From contig JAHBSF010000038.1 of the NCBI GenBank assembly GCA_019639255.1, forward strand, positions 1-48,918: a DNA stretch of 48,918 bases, in the 5' to 3' direction. The position numbers and the translations under genes were made by a program. The notes under the pieces were generated by a model that worked only from the letters and a program-made list of their open reading frames with translations, was not told the DNA's origin and did not search any database. Shown one piece after another: positions 17,440 through 27,373 of the stretch; the first letter of the stretch is position 1, and every line of letters starts with the position of its first letter. The DNA is from Acidobacteriota bacterium. GTDB lineage: Bacteria > Acidobacteriota > Blastocatellia > RBC074.

Positions 17440-18984
17440 TCACTCTATCAGGCGCAAATGTCGCAATGATCTCCAATCGCCGGAGGGATCGAGATCGAGG
17501 GCGCTTACCCTCGAACGCCGGATGACGACCGTGGAAGAATACCACAGGTAGATTTGAGGTAAATCCTCAGCGAGCATTTTTTGAATTTCCGAGTAGATTT
17601 CCTTTTGCCGGGGGCGCGGCGAGGTCAACGCCTCGTCGAGCAGACGGTCGAGCGCGGGGTTGGTGTAGCGCGAGCGGTTCTGACCGTTCGGGGGGATCGA
17701 GTTTGATGCGTAGACGAGGCGGAAGATGTCGGGCGATTGATTTCCGCCGACGAGTGTATTGAGGTAAAGCTGGAAGTTGCCGTCGATGATGTCCTGGGTG
17801 AGTTTTTGTCTTTCGAGGGGCAGCAACTGGAGTTCGATGCCTGCCTGCCGCATTTGCTCCTGCAGGGCCTCGCCCACTTTGCGGGCAATGGAGAGCGAGG
17901 ATGTCTTTAACTGCAGGGTGATCCTTCGACCCTGCGCGTCGGGTTTGTAGCCGGCGGCGTCGAGCAATCGGGCGGCGAGCGCCGGATCGTGGGCGTAGTT
18001 TTTCACCGAAGGTTCGTATGCCCAGGAGTTGGGCGGAAGAATGCTTTTTGCTGCGCGGGCCTGGTTGCGGTAGACGCGGGCGATGATTTCATCGCGATCG
18101 GCGGCGCAGGCGACGGCCTGGCGCACGGATCGGTTTGCGAGCACGGGATCGAGAAGATTCACGCCGAGATGAGCTATGTTTGTGCCGTCGGAGATATCGA
18201 CCTTGAGATTGGGATCCGAACCCATGGCTTCTATGCTGAGCGGATCGAGATCGGCATTGATTGCGAGATCGGCCGCTCCGCTGCGCAATTCGCTTTCGCG
18301 CGTGGAGGCGTCCGGAATAATGCGCAGCAGAAGGCGCGATATGGGTGGAGCGCCCTCGAAATATTCGGGATTGGCCCGGAGAGTGAGTTGCTGTTCATCA
18401 ATGTTTTCTACGAAAACGAATGCGCCCGTGCCTACGGGATTGGTCGGTTGCGTTGCCCCCGATCCTTCCGGGATGATGCCTATGGGAATGATTGCGTTTG
18501 GGAGACCGGGGCAGGCGGCGCGACAATGCATGACGATCGTGGCGTCGTCGGGCGTATCAATGCTCTCGATGAGTGTGGAGAGTTCGGCTTTTTTTTGCGA
18601 AGCGAAACCGGGAGCGAGCAGCGTCTCGAATGTGTAGCGGACATCGGCTGATGTGAGTGGGCGCCCGTCGTGGAATTTTACGCCCGTCCTGAGCTTGAAG
18701 GTGCATGATGACGGGCCGGCGGTGAAAGACTCGGCGAGATCGGGAATTGCTTCAAATCCGGCGTCCTTTTTTGTGAGCGAATTAAAAAGCAGTTGCCTGA
18801 CGCGCTCGGCCGCCGAATCCGCACTCACCCTCGGATCCAGACTCGGCGCCCGCTTCTCCATCACTATTCTCACCTCCCCAGCGCTCCGCTGCCCCCCACA
18901 TCCCGTACCCGCCAATACTATCAACATCAATACCAGTGACCTGCGTCCGATAACGCCAATACAATAATTTTTCATAATTTTCAT
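17440..18984 (-). CDS. Family 5 ABC-transporter substrate-binding lipoprotein
   Basis: The N-terminus is a lipoprotein signal: basic start, hydrophobic stretch [10 protein letters not shown] and lipobox LAGTGC, with the acylated Cys at about 29. The mature part is a bac-extracellular family 5 solute-binding protein (peptide/nickel/opine type): [55 protein letters not shown] and a C-terminal [13 protein letters not shown]. No permease or ATPase genes are nearby, so it is an orphan. It lies directly upstream of gnd. The 11-mer TTATCGGACGC lies in its signal-peptide codons (18943-18953). Confidence 0.9.
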   Translation of the reverse strand: MKIMKNYCIGVIGRRSLVLMLIVLAGTGCGGQRSAGEVRIVMEKRAPSLDPRVSADSAAERVRQLLFNSLTKKDAGFEAIPDLAESFTAGPSSCTFKLRTGVKFHDGRPLTSADVRYTFETLLAPGFASQKKAELSTLIESIDTPDDATIVMHCRAACPGLPNAIIPIGIIPEGSGATQPTNPVGTGAFVFVENIDEQQLTLRANPEYFEGAPPISRLLLRIIPDASTRESELRSGAADLAINADLDPLSIEAMGSDPNLKVDISDGTNIAHLGVNLLDPVLANRSVRQAVACAADRDEIIARVYRNQARAAKSILPPNSWAYEPSVKNYAHDPALAARLLDAAGYKPDAQGRRITLQLKTSSLSIARKVGEALQEQMRQAGIELQLLPLERQKLTQDIIDGNFQLYLNTLVGGNQSPDIFRLVYASNSIPPNGQNRSRYTNPALDRLLDEALTSPRPRQKEIYSEIQKMLAEDLPQIYLWYSSTVVIRRSRVSALDLDPSGDWRSLRHLRLIE

Positions 18985-19109
18985 AGTGAATTGTGAACGG
19001 GAAGATCAAGAGCGTATGAGGGAGCAGGGAAGTCACGATGACAAGGAGCTATGCGTCGTGCAATGGGGCGTAGAAGTATCGCCCATATCATGTAGAAATA
19101 TTGCGCATA

Positions 19110-19511
19110 TTATTTTGCGGCCGGATTATCGGGCTTGCCATCGGGTCGTCTCGTATCGCGTCTTGCATCCTGTTTCTGTTTCCAGGTCTCGAAGGCCTCG
19201 CGCTGTTCAGGCGACAGGATGGAGCTTATCTTTTCCCTGTATTGCACGCGGATTTCGACGAATTTGGGATGAACCTGTTTGCGAATATCCTGGAACTGCT
19301 GTTTGCTTTCGTTGAGTATTTTCTCTACCTGGAGGCGCTGGTCCGCGCTCAGGTGCAATTCGGAGGAAAGTTCTTCCACCATGCCCTGATATCCGGCGGC
19401 GGGTTGTGCAGATTGTTTCCATATGAAGGAGCCTGCGGCCAGCCCGGTTATTGCACCAAGCAGGAAGGTGGAAAAAATTATAATGTATGCCTTCCGGCTG
19501 TTATCGCGCAT
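19110..19511 (-). CDS. Membrane-anchored CpxP/heavy-metal-sensor-like protein
   Basis: A single N-terminal hydrophobic segment (about 8-30, AYIIIFSTFLLGAITGLAAG) is followed by a helical domain of about 80 residues. That domain carries two LTxxQ-like motifs, LSADQRLQVEKIL and LSPEQREAFETW, as in CpxP/Spy/ZraP-type periplasmic helical proteins. The C-terminus is a short polar tail. It overlaps the anti-sigma gene by 11 nt, so the sigma, anti-sigma and this gene form one operon. I infer an envelope-stress sensor or chaperone acting in the periplasm; the metal or ligand is unknown. Confidence 0.7.
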   Translation of the reverse strand: MRDNSRKAYIIIFSTFLLGAITGLAAGSFIWKQSAQPAAGYQGMVEELSSELHLSADQRLQVEKILNESKQQFQDIRKQVHPKFVEIRVQYREKISSILSPEQREAFETWKQKQDARRDTRRPDGKPDNPAAK

Positions 19512-20001
19512 ACTCGGAATCCTCGGTCACAAGAGCAAACAAAACATCATCCTGGCTGATGGGCTCGGATCTGGTAATAATTATTCTGTCGCGCTGAGTG
19601 GGTCTTATATAGGATTCAAGACCCGATTCGCGGGCGACGACGGGAGCGGCATTTTGAGACTGGGAATAGGCCAGCAGTCCGATGCATAAAGCTGCTGCAG
19701 CAGCGCCGCTCAATATGACGCGCTGAAACTGCAGCACCACCGCTTCCCATCCCACCGATTGCGAGGGAACCGATGCAAGACGTTCGGCTTGTAGTATTCG
19801 AATGCGACGCCTGACGCCATCGTAGAAGTCCGGCCCGGGTTCCTGAGACGCCCTCAATGCGGAGAACAGCCGGTACTGCAGGATAATCGGATCTGCGAAG
19901 GCGCGGCATCGCGAGCAATCTTCCAGATGAGGGGCGAACGCGGGGTGAAGCGGGGAAGCGCCCAGCCTAATTTTGAATCGAACGGCAAAACAAACCAACA
20001 T
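19501..20001 (-). CDS. Zinc-finger transmembrane anti-sigma factor
   Basis: The N-terminal part has the anti-sigma zinc motif H25-x3-C29-x2-C32 (HLEDCSRC). A membrane helix follows at about 95-113 (VILSGAAAAALCIGLLAY), leaving about 50 residues outside. This layout matches ZAS-type anti-sigma factors, which hold an ECF sigma factor at the membrane. The gene starts 61 nt after the sigma factor gene and overlaps the next gene by 11 nt. The sequence outside the zinc motif is not closely similar to any member I recognise. Confidence 0.8.
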   Translation of the reverse strand: MLVCFAVRFKIRLGASPLHPAFAPHLEDCSRCRAFADPIILQYRLFSALRASQEPGPDFYDGVRRRIRILQAERLASVPSQSVGWEAVVLQFQRVILSGAAAAALCIGLLAYSQSQNAAPVVARESGLESYIRPTQRDRIIITRSEPISQDDVLFALVTEDSEYAR

Positions 20002-20062
20002 TTTGGACCTGCCTTCCGGCGAAATTCGGGTGCGAAACCCGAATGCCCGGGAAAACGGCGCC

Positions 20063-20821
20063 TCAACGGCGACGCATTATACGTGCAAGACAGCGCCTTG
20101 CGGATTGACGCGCGCGAAATGCGCGAATTTTGACCTTTGCCTCGCTCCAGCCCGTGATTGATGCAATCTCACGCACGGACAGTTCTTCGGCGTGCAGCAG
20201 AACGAGAACGAGTCTGTCCTCGGGTTCGAGATGCTCGAGGAGCAGTTCTGCAAGCTCGGCGGCGGCGCTGCGGTCCTCATCCCTCGAGCTTTTTTCGAAT
20301 GACCTGGGCGCAAGAGCAGTTTCAAGCCAGACGGCAGCAGTTTCAGATACCTCGCTCAAAAGCGATTCATTGCGCTTGCGCCTGCGCCGGAGTTCGTCGT
20401 AGCAATTATTGACGGCGATCTTTGCAAGCCAATGCGCGAAGGAGGCGCCCCGGCGATAGCTTCGAAGCGACAGGTACGCCTTTGCGAAAGTTTCCTGCGC
20501 TATGTCCTCGGCCGTATCGGGTTGGCGAAAGAAATGACGTGCAATCGTCATTACCCTGCGTGAATGCCTAGCGACGAGATCGGCGAACGCCAGTTCATCG
20601 CCCGCGAGAACGGCCTCGACCAGTACGTCATCCGAAGCATCGGGGCCGGTTTCGATTCGAGCCGGCGGAGAGTCGCCCTCGGACGCGGTATTGCGAGCCG
20701 CGAGCAGCGAGGCGACATCCCCATCATTGCCCGGAGTTGCAGTCAGTAGACGAGCCAAAGGATGCTCCAAAACGCCGTGCAGTGCCGCAGCACCGCCTGA
20801 ATCGGGAACCAATTGAAACAT
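20063..20821 (-). CDS. ECF-type RNA polymerase sigma factor
   Basis: A sigma-70 group 4 factor. Region 2 runs over about residues 75-140, with FADLVARHSRRVMTIARHF, DTAEDIAQETFAKAYLSLRSY and FAHWLAKIAVNNCYDELRRR. Region 4 covers about 195-250, with LEHLEPEDRLVLVLLHAEELSVREIASI and the recognition helix WSEAKVKIRAFRARQ. An N-terminal extension of about 65 residues before region 2 is longer than usual and looks unstructured. AAGGA lies 7 nt before ATG. It is the first gene of the operon with its anti-sigma factor and CpxP-like protein. An autoregulatory promoter could not be identified with confidence. Confidence 0.93.
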   Translation of the reverse strand: MFQLVPDSGGAAALHGVLEHPLARLLTATPGNDGDVASLLAARNTASEGDSPPARIETGPDASDDVLVEAVLAGDELAFADLVARHSRRVMTIARHFFRQPDTAEDIAQETFAKAYLSLRSYRRGASFAHWLAKIAVNNCYDELRRRRKRNESLLSEVSETAAVWLETALAPRSFEKSSRDEDRSAAAELAELLLEHLEPEDRLVLVLLHAEELSVREIASITGWSEAKVKIRAFRARQSARRCLARIMRRR

Positions 20822-21110
20822 GGAAAATCCTTATAATCTCCCGTGTCAAGCTCGTGGGTTCCGTTCCCGGTAAAAAGTGACGCTTTTTAATGCAAATACC
20901 GGCGGAACAACTGGCAATATCGAATCTCGATCCTCACTTTCGCCGCTTTCGCCGCTTTCGCAGCTTTATACGGATTGCCGGGCGGAACAGTTACAGGGTT
21001 TGAGGGGCAGGGGCGTTTTATCAGCGAAACAAATTATTGCAGCCGAAAGGAAATCGTGATAAAAATACGGACACGAGTGTGAGATGAGGTCTGGAGTAGT
21101 AGAGGTAAGA
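20822..21110. other. Intergenic region between sigma operon and XRE gene
   Basis: The gap of about 360 nt (to 21184) between the divergent sigma-factor and XRE genes holds no convincing gene. At 20937-20963 a 9-bp unit CTTTCGCCG is repeated almost three times. The remaining part, apart from the iterons at 21111, shows nothing recognisable. It must contain both divergent promoters. Confidence 0.6.
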
Positions 21111-21161
21111 AGATTACGTGTCCATGAAGATTACCTGTCTATGAAGATTATCTGTCAAGGA
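21111..21161 (+). repeat. Three 17-bp iterons upstream of the XRE regulator
   Basis: AGATTACGTGTCCATGA (21111), AGATTACCTGTCTATGA (21128) and AGATTATCTGTCAAGGA (21145) are contiguous 17-bp direct repeats ending 23 nt before the XRE start codon. The position and periodicity suggest an operator bound by the regulator encoded next to it, or by its partner. With only three diverged copies and no spacers it is not a CRISPR array. Confidence 0.75.
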
Positions 21162-21184
21162 TATTATGTTGAGGATGGAGCATT

Positions 21185-21592
21185 ATGAACAGCAGTCTGA
21201 GTGATGAGACGGGATTTGCGCCGGTGATAAATGTTGATGAACTCGGCAAGCATCTGAAGCGAAAGCGGCGGCAGGAAGCGCTCTCCCTGCGGGCGGTGGC
21301 AAAGCAAACACAGGTGAGCGCTTCTACATTGTCGAGAATCGAAAACGGCAGCGGAGTGCCGGACGCCGAGACGCTTGCAAGGCTGGCGCGGTGGCTGGAA
21401 ATACCGCTTGAACGCGTGGTGGAGGTGCGCGGGCACGACCTCAGTGATCCGGTCGTGTACTACCCGCAGGAGTCCACTCCGGATATTGTGGAAGCTCACC
21501 TGCGCGCGGATCGCAAGTTGACGCCGGAGACCGCTCAGGCGTTGTCGGAGCTGTTTCGCGTGGCATACAGGCAGTTCTCGCATTCATCGTGA
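21185..21592 (+). CDS. XRE-family transcriptional regulator
   Basis: A Cro/CI-type helix-turn-helix lies at about 18-75: LGKHLKRKRRQEALSLRAVAKQTQVSASTLSRIE followed by AETLARLARWLEIP. The C-terminal 50 residues are helical and may dimerise. ATG at 21185 follows GGATGGAG. The next gene, 21 nt downstream, encodes an ImmA/IrrE-like protein. Paired genes of this kind form derepression switches in which the peptidase cleaves the repressor (ImmR/ImmA, DdrO/IrrE), or toxin-antitoxin-like units. The three iterons just upstream are the likely operator. Confidence 0.88.
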   Translation: MNSSLSDETGFAPVINVDELGKHLKRKRRQEALSLRAVAKQTQVSASTLSRIENGSGVPDAETLARLARWLEIPLERVVEVRGHDLSDPVVYYPQESTPDIVEAHLRADRKLTPETAQALSELFRVAYRQFSHSS

Positions 21593-21613
21593 CGGATTGC
21601 GTGAGAGATTTTA

Positions 21614-22216
21614 ATGGATGCGCATGATTGTCTTCCGGCGCGAGGTCGCGCACGAGAATACGAGAGAAAATCGCTGCGTATACGGCGATTTGCGGGCGTG
21701 GCCGAGGGCGCTGCGCTCGATCCTTTTGCGCTGGCGGCGAGGATCGGGCTGCGGTTGGTCGGGGCCGAGTTGTTGAACCGGATGCCGGAGGAGATACGCC
21801 GGCAGTTGTTTGTGAAAGATGCTGACGGGTGGTCGGGATCGGTTACGGAAGTGCTGCCCGATGGAGGCAGGCTCGTGGTTCTCAACCCTGTGCATAGCCG
21901 CACGCGGCAGACGGCGACGCTGATGGAGGAAATTTGCCACGTGCTGCTGGGACATAAAGCCGATCGCCTCGATTATGGGATTCACCAGGGCAGGATTTAC
22001 GATGTCGAAAAGGAAGCAGAAGCTTACGGCGTGGGTGCCGCCGCGCTCGTGCCTTTTCACGTCCTGAAACGATGGCTCGAAGTTGAGCCCGAGACAACCC
22101 TGTCCGATATGGGACGCAGGTACGGGGTCAGCCGCGCACTTCTACAGTACAGGTTGAGAATCGTTGGCTTGTCGCTTCGAAAGAATTACAAGCCCGAATT
22201 GCACGAACGGTTTTAA
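21614..22216 (+). CDS. ImmA/IrrE-family (DUF955) protein with altered zinc motif
   Basis: The protein matches the ImmA/IrrE metallopeptidase family: the motif LMEEICHVLLGH at 103-114 and, about 35 residues later, EKEAEAYGVGAAALVP with the usual third-ligand Glu. In typical members the motif is HExxH. Here the first His is Glu105, giving E-E-x-x-H, with His109 kept and His114 nearby. Either His114 substitutes or zinc binding is lost. The C-terminal 40 residues (MGRRYGVSRALLQYRLRI) resemble a helix-turn-helix. It follows the XRE gene by 21 nt. I infer a repressor-processing partner; proteolysis is uncertain. Confidence 0.8.
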   Translation: MDAHDCLPARGRAREYERKSLRIRRFAGVAEGAALDPFALAARIGLRLVGAELLNRMPEEIRRQLFVKDADGWSGSVTEVLPDGGRLVVLNPVHSRTRQTATLMEEICHVLLGHKADRLDYGIHQGRIYDVEKEAEAYGVGAAALVPFHVLKRWLEVEPETTLSDMGRRYGVSRALLQYRLRIVGLSLRKNYKPELHERF

Positions 22217-22227
22217 CATAAGAATCA

Positions 22228-22238
22228 TTATCGGACGC
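22228..22238 (+). other. TTATCRGACKC motif upstream of lptFG
   Basis: TTATCGGACGC in the same orientation as the gene, 77 nt before the chosen start at 22316. It is one of eight copies in the window; function unknown. Confidence 0.4.
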
Positions 22239-22315
22239 AGCAACACTATCAGTATCCTGGCATAGAAGTGTGCGGCGGATTCACTTCCCGGCACGCGTCG
22301 GATACAATCCGGGGA

Positions 22316-24601
22316 ATGCGGCGCGCTTCTCGAACGATATTCGTATACATGCTGGTTGAAGCGCTGCCGCTTTTTGGGCTCAGCTTTCTGGTACTCACCG
22401 TACTGATCGCCGCGCAGCAGATCAGTCGCAGCTCAACGCTCTCCGTATTGGGTCTGGCAAGCGCAGACGAAGCGCTCAGGATTCTCCTTTATACATTACC
22501 GTCAATCTGCCTCATCACCCTCCCGATGGGACTGTTGATGGGCCTGCTGATGGCGCTCAACCGCCTTAAAGCTGATCAGGAACTCACTGCAGCCGCAGCG
22601 GCCGGAATTGGCCCGGGCGGCTTATACTCAGCGGTAGCCGTGCTCGGACTTCTCACCGGGTGCCTCGCATACGGAATTACCTTTTTCGCCGCGCCCGGCG
22701 CCGCTTCATCCGCCATAGCGCTTCGGGCGGAGGTATTCGCACGCGGGCTTTCGTCTCGAATCAAACCCCACAGATTCGAGACCGCCTTCCCTTCTCACCT
22801 GCTGCAGATACGAGACATCGAGCCCTCGACCGGCGACTGGCGCGGGGTTTTCCTGCTCAGACAACAGGATGACGAGCAACTGCTGCTGACCGCCGATCGC
22901 GGACGCATGCGCGTTGTAAACGATTCACTGTCGGCTGCACCCAAACTCGAAATAGAACTGCTTGATGGAGTATCATTTACATATAACGAAAGCGCGGCTC
23001 GAAGAGACGGCGCCGTATTCGACCGGGCTCTAATAAGCCTCGAAGCGTCGCACCACGCAGCCTCGGATCAACCCGGCCTCGCCCTGCGCGTTCAGGCGCT
23101 CGGGATTCAGGCGCTCTCACTCATGTCGCGTTCGGGTTCGGTGGACGAACGCCGAACAGCCAAGATGGAAATCCACCGCAGATGGTCTCTGCCGCTGGCG
23201 TCAACCGTGCTTGCGCTGCTCGCCATAGTGATCGCAATGCGCACGCAAAAGGCGCGCAGCAAGGCGATAGGTCTTGCACTGGGTTTCGCCATTTCCATGC
23301 TTTATTACCTTTGCCTGATAGCCGGCCAAAACCTCGCCCTGGCCGGGAGATTGCCGCCCTGGTTCGGCGTATGGGCGCCGAATCTGATCGCCATAGCGGC
23401 AATCGCGGGTTCGGGATTGCTGCGAACCCTCAGGCTGCCGGCAATCGCTCTGCCCTCGTCCTCGGCGCTGCCCGTCATCGTGCGCCGCCCACATCGCGCC
23501 AGGACCTCATTCATTCGCCCTACTGCGCTTGTCAACTACCTTATATTGAGCGAGGTGCTGAGAATCTTCTGTCTGGGTTCAGCGGTGCTCGTGTCCACCA
23601 CGCTCATCTTTACCCTTTTCGATATAATACCGGCTGCGGCGCGATCAGGCATATCGACCGGCTACATAGCGGCATACCTGACCTACCTGAGCCCTCAGAT
23701 CTTCTACCATATCGCTCCCTTCGCGATGCTGATCGCCGTGGTCGCGGCCTGCTTTATCCTTGCGCGTTCGCACCAGTTGACCGTTCTGCGAGCCTCGGGA
23801 CTCAGCTCACTGCGTATAAGCCTGCCCGTCGTTGCCTTCGGGGCGGCTGCGGCGGTGTTGCTGTTTGCACTCTCTGATATCATCCTTCCAATATCCAACC
23901 GCGAACAGGACGAGCGCTACCAGATCATCAAGGGCCGCCGCAACGACACGGCAGCCATTGCCCTCGGCAGGAAATGGATTACCGCAGATGCCGGACGCAT
24001 AATCGGATTCCTTTATTCCCAAGACGATAAGCGCCTGCTTAATGCAACTGTTTATGAGATAAACCCATCACCTCGCCGGCTCTCCGCCATACGCTCCCTG
24101 AGCGAGGCATCTCCCGCCGGTGGTACGAAGTGGAGGGTTGTCGAGGGATGGGAATTCCAACCTGCAGCGGGGTTATATTCAGAATTGCGGAACACGGTGA
24201 TCGATATAGGCGAGACTCCATCGGCGTTCGTCAGAACCGTGAACGAATCCTCAAAACTCAGTTCACGACAGCTTGCCTCCTATCTTGAGCAGCTGCGCCG
24301 CCTCGGCGCCGATGCATACGCCGAGAGAATCGACCTCTGGAAGCGCTACTCCCACCCGGCAGCCTGCCTGACGCTGCTGCTCGTTTCATGGCCTCTTGCA
24401 GCATCGACCAGAACACGCACCCGACGCGAGGGACTTGCAGGCATCGGATACGGCATAACGATAAGCCTGGCCTTCTGGCTCCTCACCCAGGCGCTCGAGT
24501 TTGCCGGTAAACAATCGCTGCTGCCCGTATGGATCGCTTCCTGGGGAGGCCACATACTCGCTCTCCCTCTTGCAATCTACCTCTATGTCCGGCGCCTGTA
24601 G
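22316..24601 (+). CDS. Fused LptF/LptG-type lipopolysaccharide-export permease
   Basis: Two complete YjgP/YjgQ domains lie in one chain of about 761 residues. The first (about 1-385) begins TIFVYMLVEALPLFGLSFLVLTVL. It has three N-terminal helices, a periplasmic domain and three more helices. The second (about 405-760) begins NYLILSEVLRIFCLGSAVLV and repeats the plan, ending GGHILALPLAIYLYVRRL. In most diderms LptF and LptG are separate, about 360-residue proteins that form a heterodimer with the LptB ATPase to extract LPS from the inner membrane. The fusion would fix the 1:1 stoichiometry. ATG at 22316 follows GGGGA; the frame extends upstream to 22268. Convergent with ahcY across repeat R5. 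Confidence 0.9.
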   Translation: MRRASRTIFVYMLVEALPLFGLSFLVLTVLIAAQQISRSSTLSVLGLASADEALRILLYTLPSICLITLPMGLLMGLLMALNRLKADQELTAAAAAGIGPGGLYSAVAVLGLLTGCLAYGITFFAAPGAASSAIALRAEVFARGLSSRIKPHRFETAFPSHLLQIRDIEPSTGDWRGVFLLRQQDDEQLLLTADRGRMRVVNDSLSAAPKLEIELLDGVSFTYNESAARRDGAVFDRALISLEASHHAASDQPGLALRVQALGIQALSLMSRSGSVDERRTAKMEIHRRWSLPLASTVLALLAIVIAMRTQKARSKAIGLALGFAISMLYYLCLIAGQNLALAGRLPPWFGVWAPNLIAIAAIAGSGLLRTLRLPAIALPSSSALPVIVRRPHRARTSFIRPTALVNYLILSEVLRIFCLGSAVLVSTTLIFTLFDIIPAAARSGISTGYIAAYLTYLSPQIFYHIAPFAMLIAVVAACFILARSHQLTVLRASGLSSLRISLPVVAFGAAAAVLLFALSDIILPISNREQDERYQIIKGRRNDTAAIALGRKWITADAGRIIGFLYSQDDKRLLNATVYEINPSPRRLSAIRSLSEASPAGGTKWRVVEGWEFQPAAGLYSELRNTVIDIGETPSAFVRTVNESSKLSSRQLASYLEQLRRLGADAYAERIDLWKRYSHPAACLTLLLVSWPLAASTRTRTRREGLAGIGYGITISLAFWLLTQALEFAGKQSLLPVWIASWGGHILALPLAIYLYVRRL

Positions 24602-24708
24602 GAGTAAAGAGAGATAACGGAAGAAACAAAAAAAGACGGAACAAACGGAAAAGTTGAATATTTCCGTTTGTTCCGTCTTTTTTTGTTTCTTCCGTTATCT
24701 CTCTTTAC

Positions 24709-24710
<2 letters not shown>
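24602..24710. repeat. Palindromic intergenic repeat, copy R5 (perfect 50-bp arms)
   Basis: A perfect inverted repeat: the left arm 24602-24651 is the exact reverse complement of the right arm 24661-24710, with a 9-nt loop AGTTGAATA. It exactly fills the space between the convergent lptFG and ahcY genes, touching both stop codons. Its AAGAAAC in place of the AACAAAC of other copies is mirrored in the other arm. Confidence 0.95.
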
Positions 24711-26019
<1,309 letters not shown>

Positions 26020-26027
26020 CTACAAAA

Positions 26028-26124
26028 AGACGAATAACGGAACAAACGAAATATGACGGAAACTACGGAAATATTTGAACTTTTCCGTCATTTTTGTCTT
26101 ATTTCGTTTGTTCCGTTATCTCTC
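26028..26124. repeat. Palindromic intergenic repeat, copy R6
   Basis: The outer arm AATAACGGAACAAACGAAAT pairs with ATTTCGTTTGTTCCGTTAT. The inner stem is imperfect, and the loop region is ATTTGAAC. It fills the gap between metK (its stop codon abuts the right end) and the ahcY start. Confidence 0.85.
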
Positions 26125-27274
26125 ACTCACCAGCGTCGCGGCGCAGCGCCTCGGCCCGATCCGTTCTTTCCCAGGAAAAAGTCCCCTCGGTTCGCCCAAA
26201 ATGACCGAATGCCGCCGTGGGATGATAGATCGGACGCCTCAGGTCCAGGGATTCAATAATGCCCTTGGGCGTCAACTGGAAGTTACCCCTGATAATATCT
26301 GACAGTCTCGACTCATCGATCCTTGCAGTGCCGGCGCAATCCACGTATACCGAAACCGGTTCGGCCACCCCAATTGCATACGCCAATTGCACCAGACACC
26401 TCTCGGCCAATCCCGCAGCCACCACATTCTTCGCTATATACCGCGCCATATAACACGCCGACCGATCTACCTTCGTGGGATCCTTGCCCGAAAATGCCCC
26501 GCCTCCGTGCGGCGCAGCTCCCCCATATGTATCGACTATGATCTTCCTGCCCGTCAGCCCCGTATCCCCCTGCGGCCCGCCTACCACAAATCGGCCCGTA
26601 GGATTGACATAGAACTTCGTGTCGCCGTCAAGGAGACTCCCGTCAATGGTCGGGCGGATTACCTCATCGATGACTTCCTCACGAAGCTGTTCCGCTCCTA
26701 CATCCGGACCATGCTGAGTCGAAATCACTACCGCATCCACGCGCAACGGACGACCGCCCCTGTATTCAACCGTAACCTGCGACTTCCCGTCCGGACGCAA
26801 ATAGGGCAGCAGCCTCTCACGCCGCGCAACGCTCAAGCGCCGCACAAGCCCGTGCGCGAGCTGTATCGGCAGCGGCATCAACTCTTCGGTTTCATCCGTC
26901 GCATATCCGAACATCAACCCCTGGTCTCCGGCGCCCCCCGTGTCGACTCCCATCGCTATATCCGGAGACTGCTGGTCTACGGCCGATACCACAGCGCACG
27001 TATCCGCATCGAAACCGTATTTCGCGCGCGTATACCCGATATCGCGGACCGTTTCACGAGCTATTCTCGCAAAATCTATCTGTCCCGTCGTCGTTATTTC
27101 TCCGCCAACTATGATCAATCCCGTGGTCACCATCGTTTCGCACGCTACCCGCCCGCTCGGGTCCTGCCTCAACACTTCATCAAGTATCGCGTCTGAAATC
27201 TGATCGCAAATCTTGTCCGGATGTCCCTCGGTAACCGATTCGGACGTAAACAGAAAATCCCCATGCTTCTTCAA
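26123..27274 (-). CDS. metK: S-adenosylmethionine synthase
   Basis: Makes SAM from methionine and ATP (EC 2.5.1.6). Family blocks in order are [64 protein letters not shown], the ATP motif [18 protein letters not shown], and the C-terminal HFGR. TTG at 27274 is chosen because a full AGGAGG lies 9 nt upstream and the protein then has the family's usual 383 residues; the open frame continues upstream without similarity. It is likely co-transcribed with ahcY. I saw no SAM-riboswitch features in the 99-nt leader. Confidence 0.96.
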   Translation of the reverse strand: MKKHGDFLFTSESVTEGHPDKICDQISDAILDEVLRQDPSGRVACETMVTTGLIIVGGEITTTGQIDFARIARETVRDIGYTRAKYGFDADTCAVVSAVDQQSPDIAMGVDTGGAGDQGLMFGYATDETEELMPLPIQLAHGLVRRLSVARRERLLPYLRPDGKSQVTVEYRGGRPLRVDAVVISTQHGPDVGAEQLREEVIDEVIRPTIDGSLLDGDTKFYVNPTGRFVVGGPQGDTGLTGRKIIVDTYGGAAPHGGGAFSGKDPTKVDRSACYMARYIAKNVVAAGLAERCLVQLAYAIGVAEPVSVYVDCAGTARIDESRLSDIIRGNFQLTPKGIIESLDLRRPIYHPTAAFGHFGRTEGTFSWERTDRAEALRRDAGE

Positions 27275-27349
27275 AATTCTAAACCTCCTGGAGCCTCGTA
27301 TGCACGACTTTACCGTAAAGCAGGAGAGAATTGCACACCCTCGTTCGAC

Positions 27350-27355
27350 TGTCAA
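27350..27355 (-). promoter_or_regulatory. Candidate -35 element of a metK promoter
   Basis: TTGACA on the minus strand lies about 75 nt before the metK start. With 17-nt spacing the -10 would be AATTCT, a poor match, so the assignment is tentative. A small palindrome-like CTTTACGGTAAAG lies downstream in the leader. Confidence 0.3.
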
Positions 27356-27373
27356 GCAATTGCCCGGCGCCGC

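Noticed and set aside
21111-21161. Possible CRISPR-like array
   Set aside because: Only three contiguous 17-bp repeats with no spacers and no cas genes; an operator fits better.
27275-27373. SAM riboswitch in the metK leader
   Set aside because: The leader is under 100 nt and shows no multi-helix junction or known SAM-riboswitch core; only a small CTTTA/TAAAG stem is seen.
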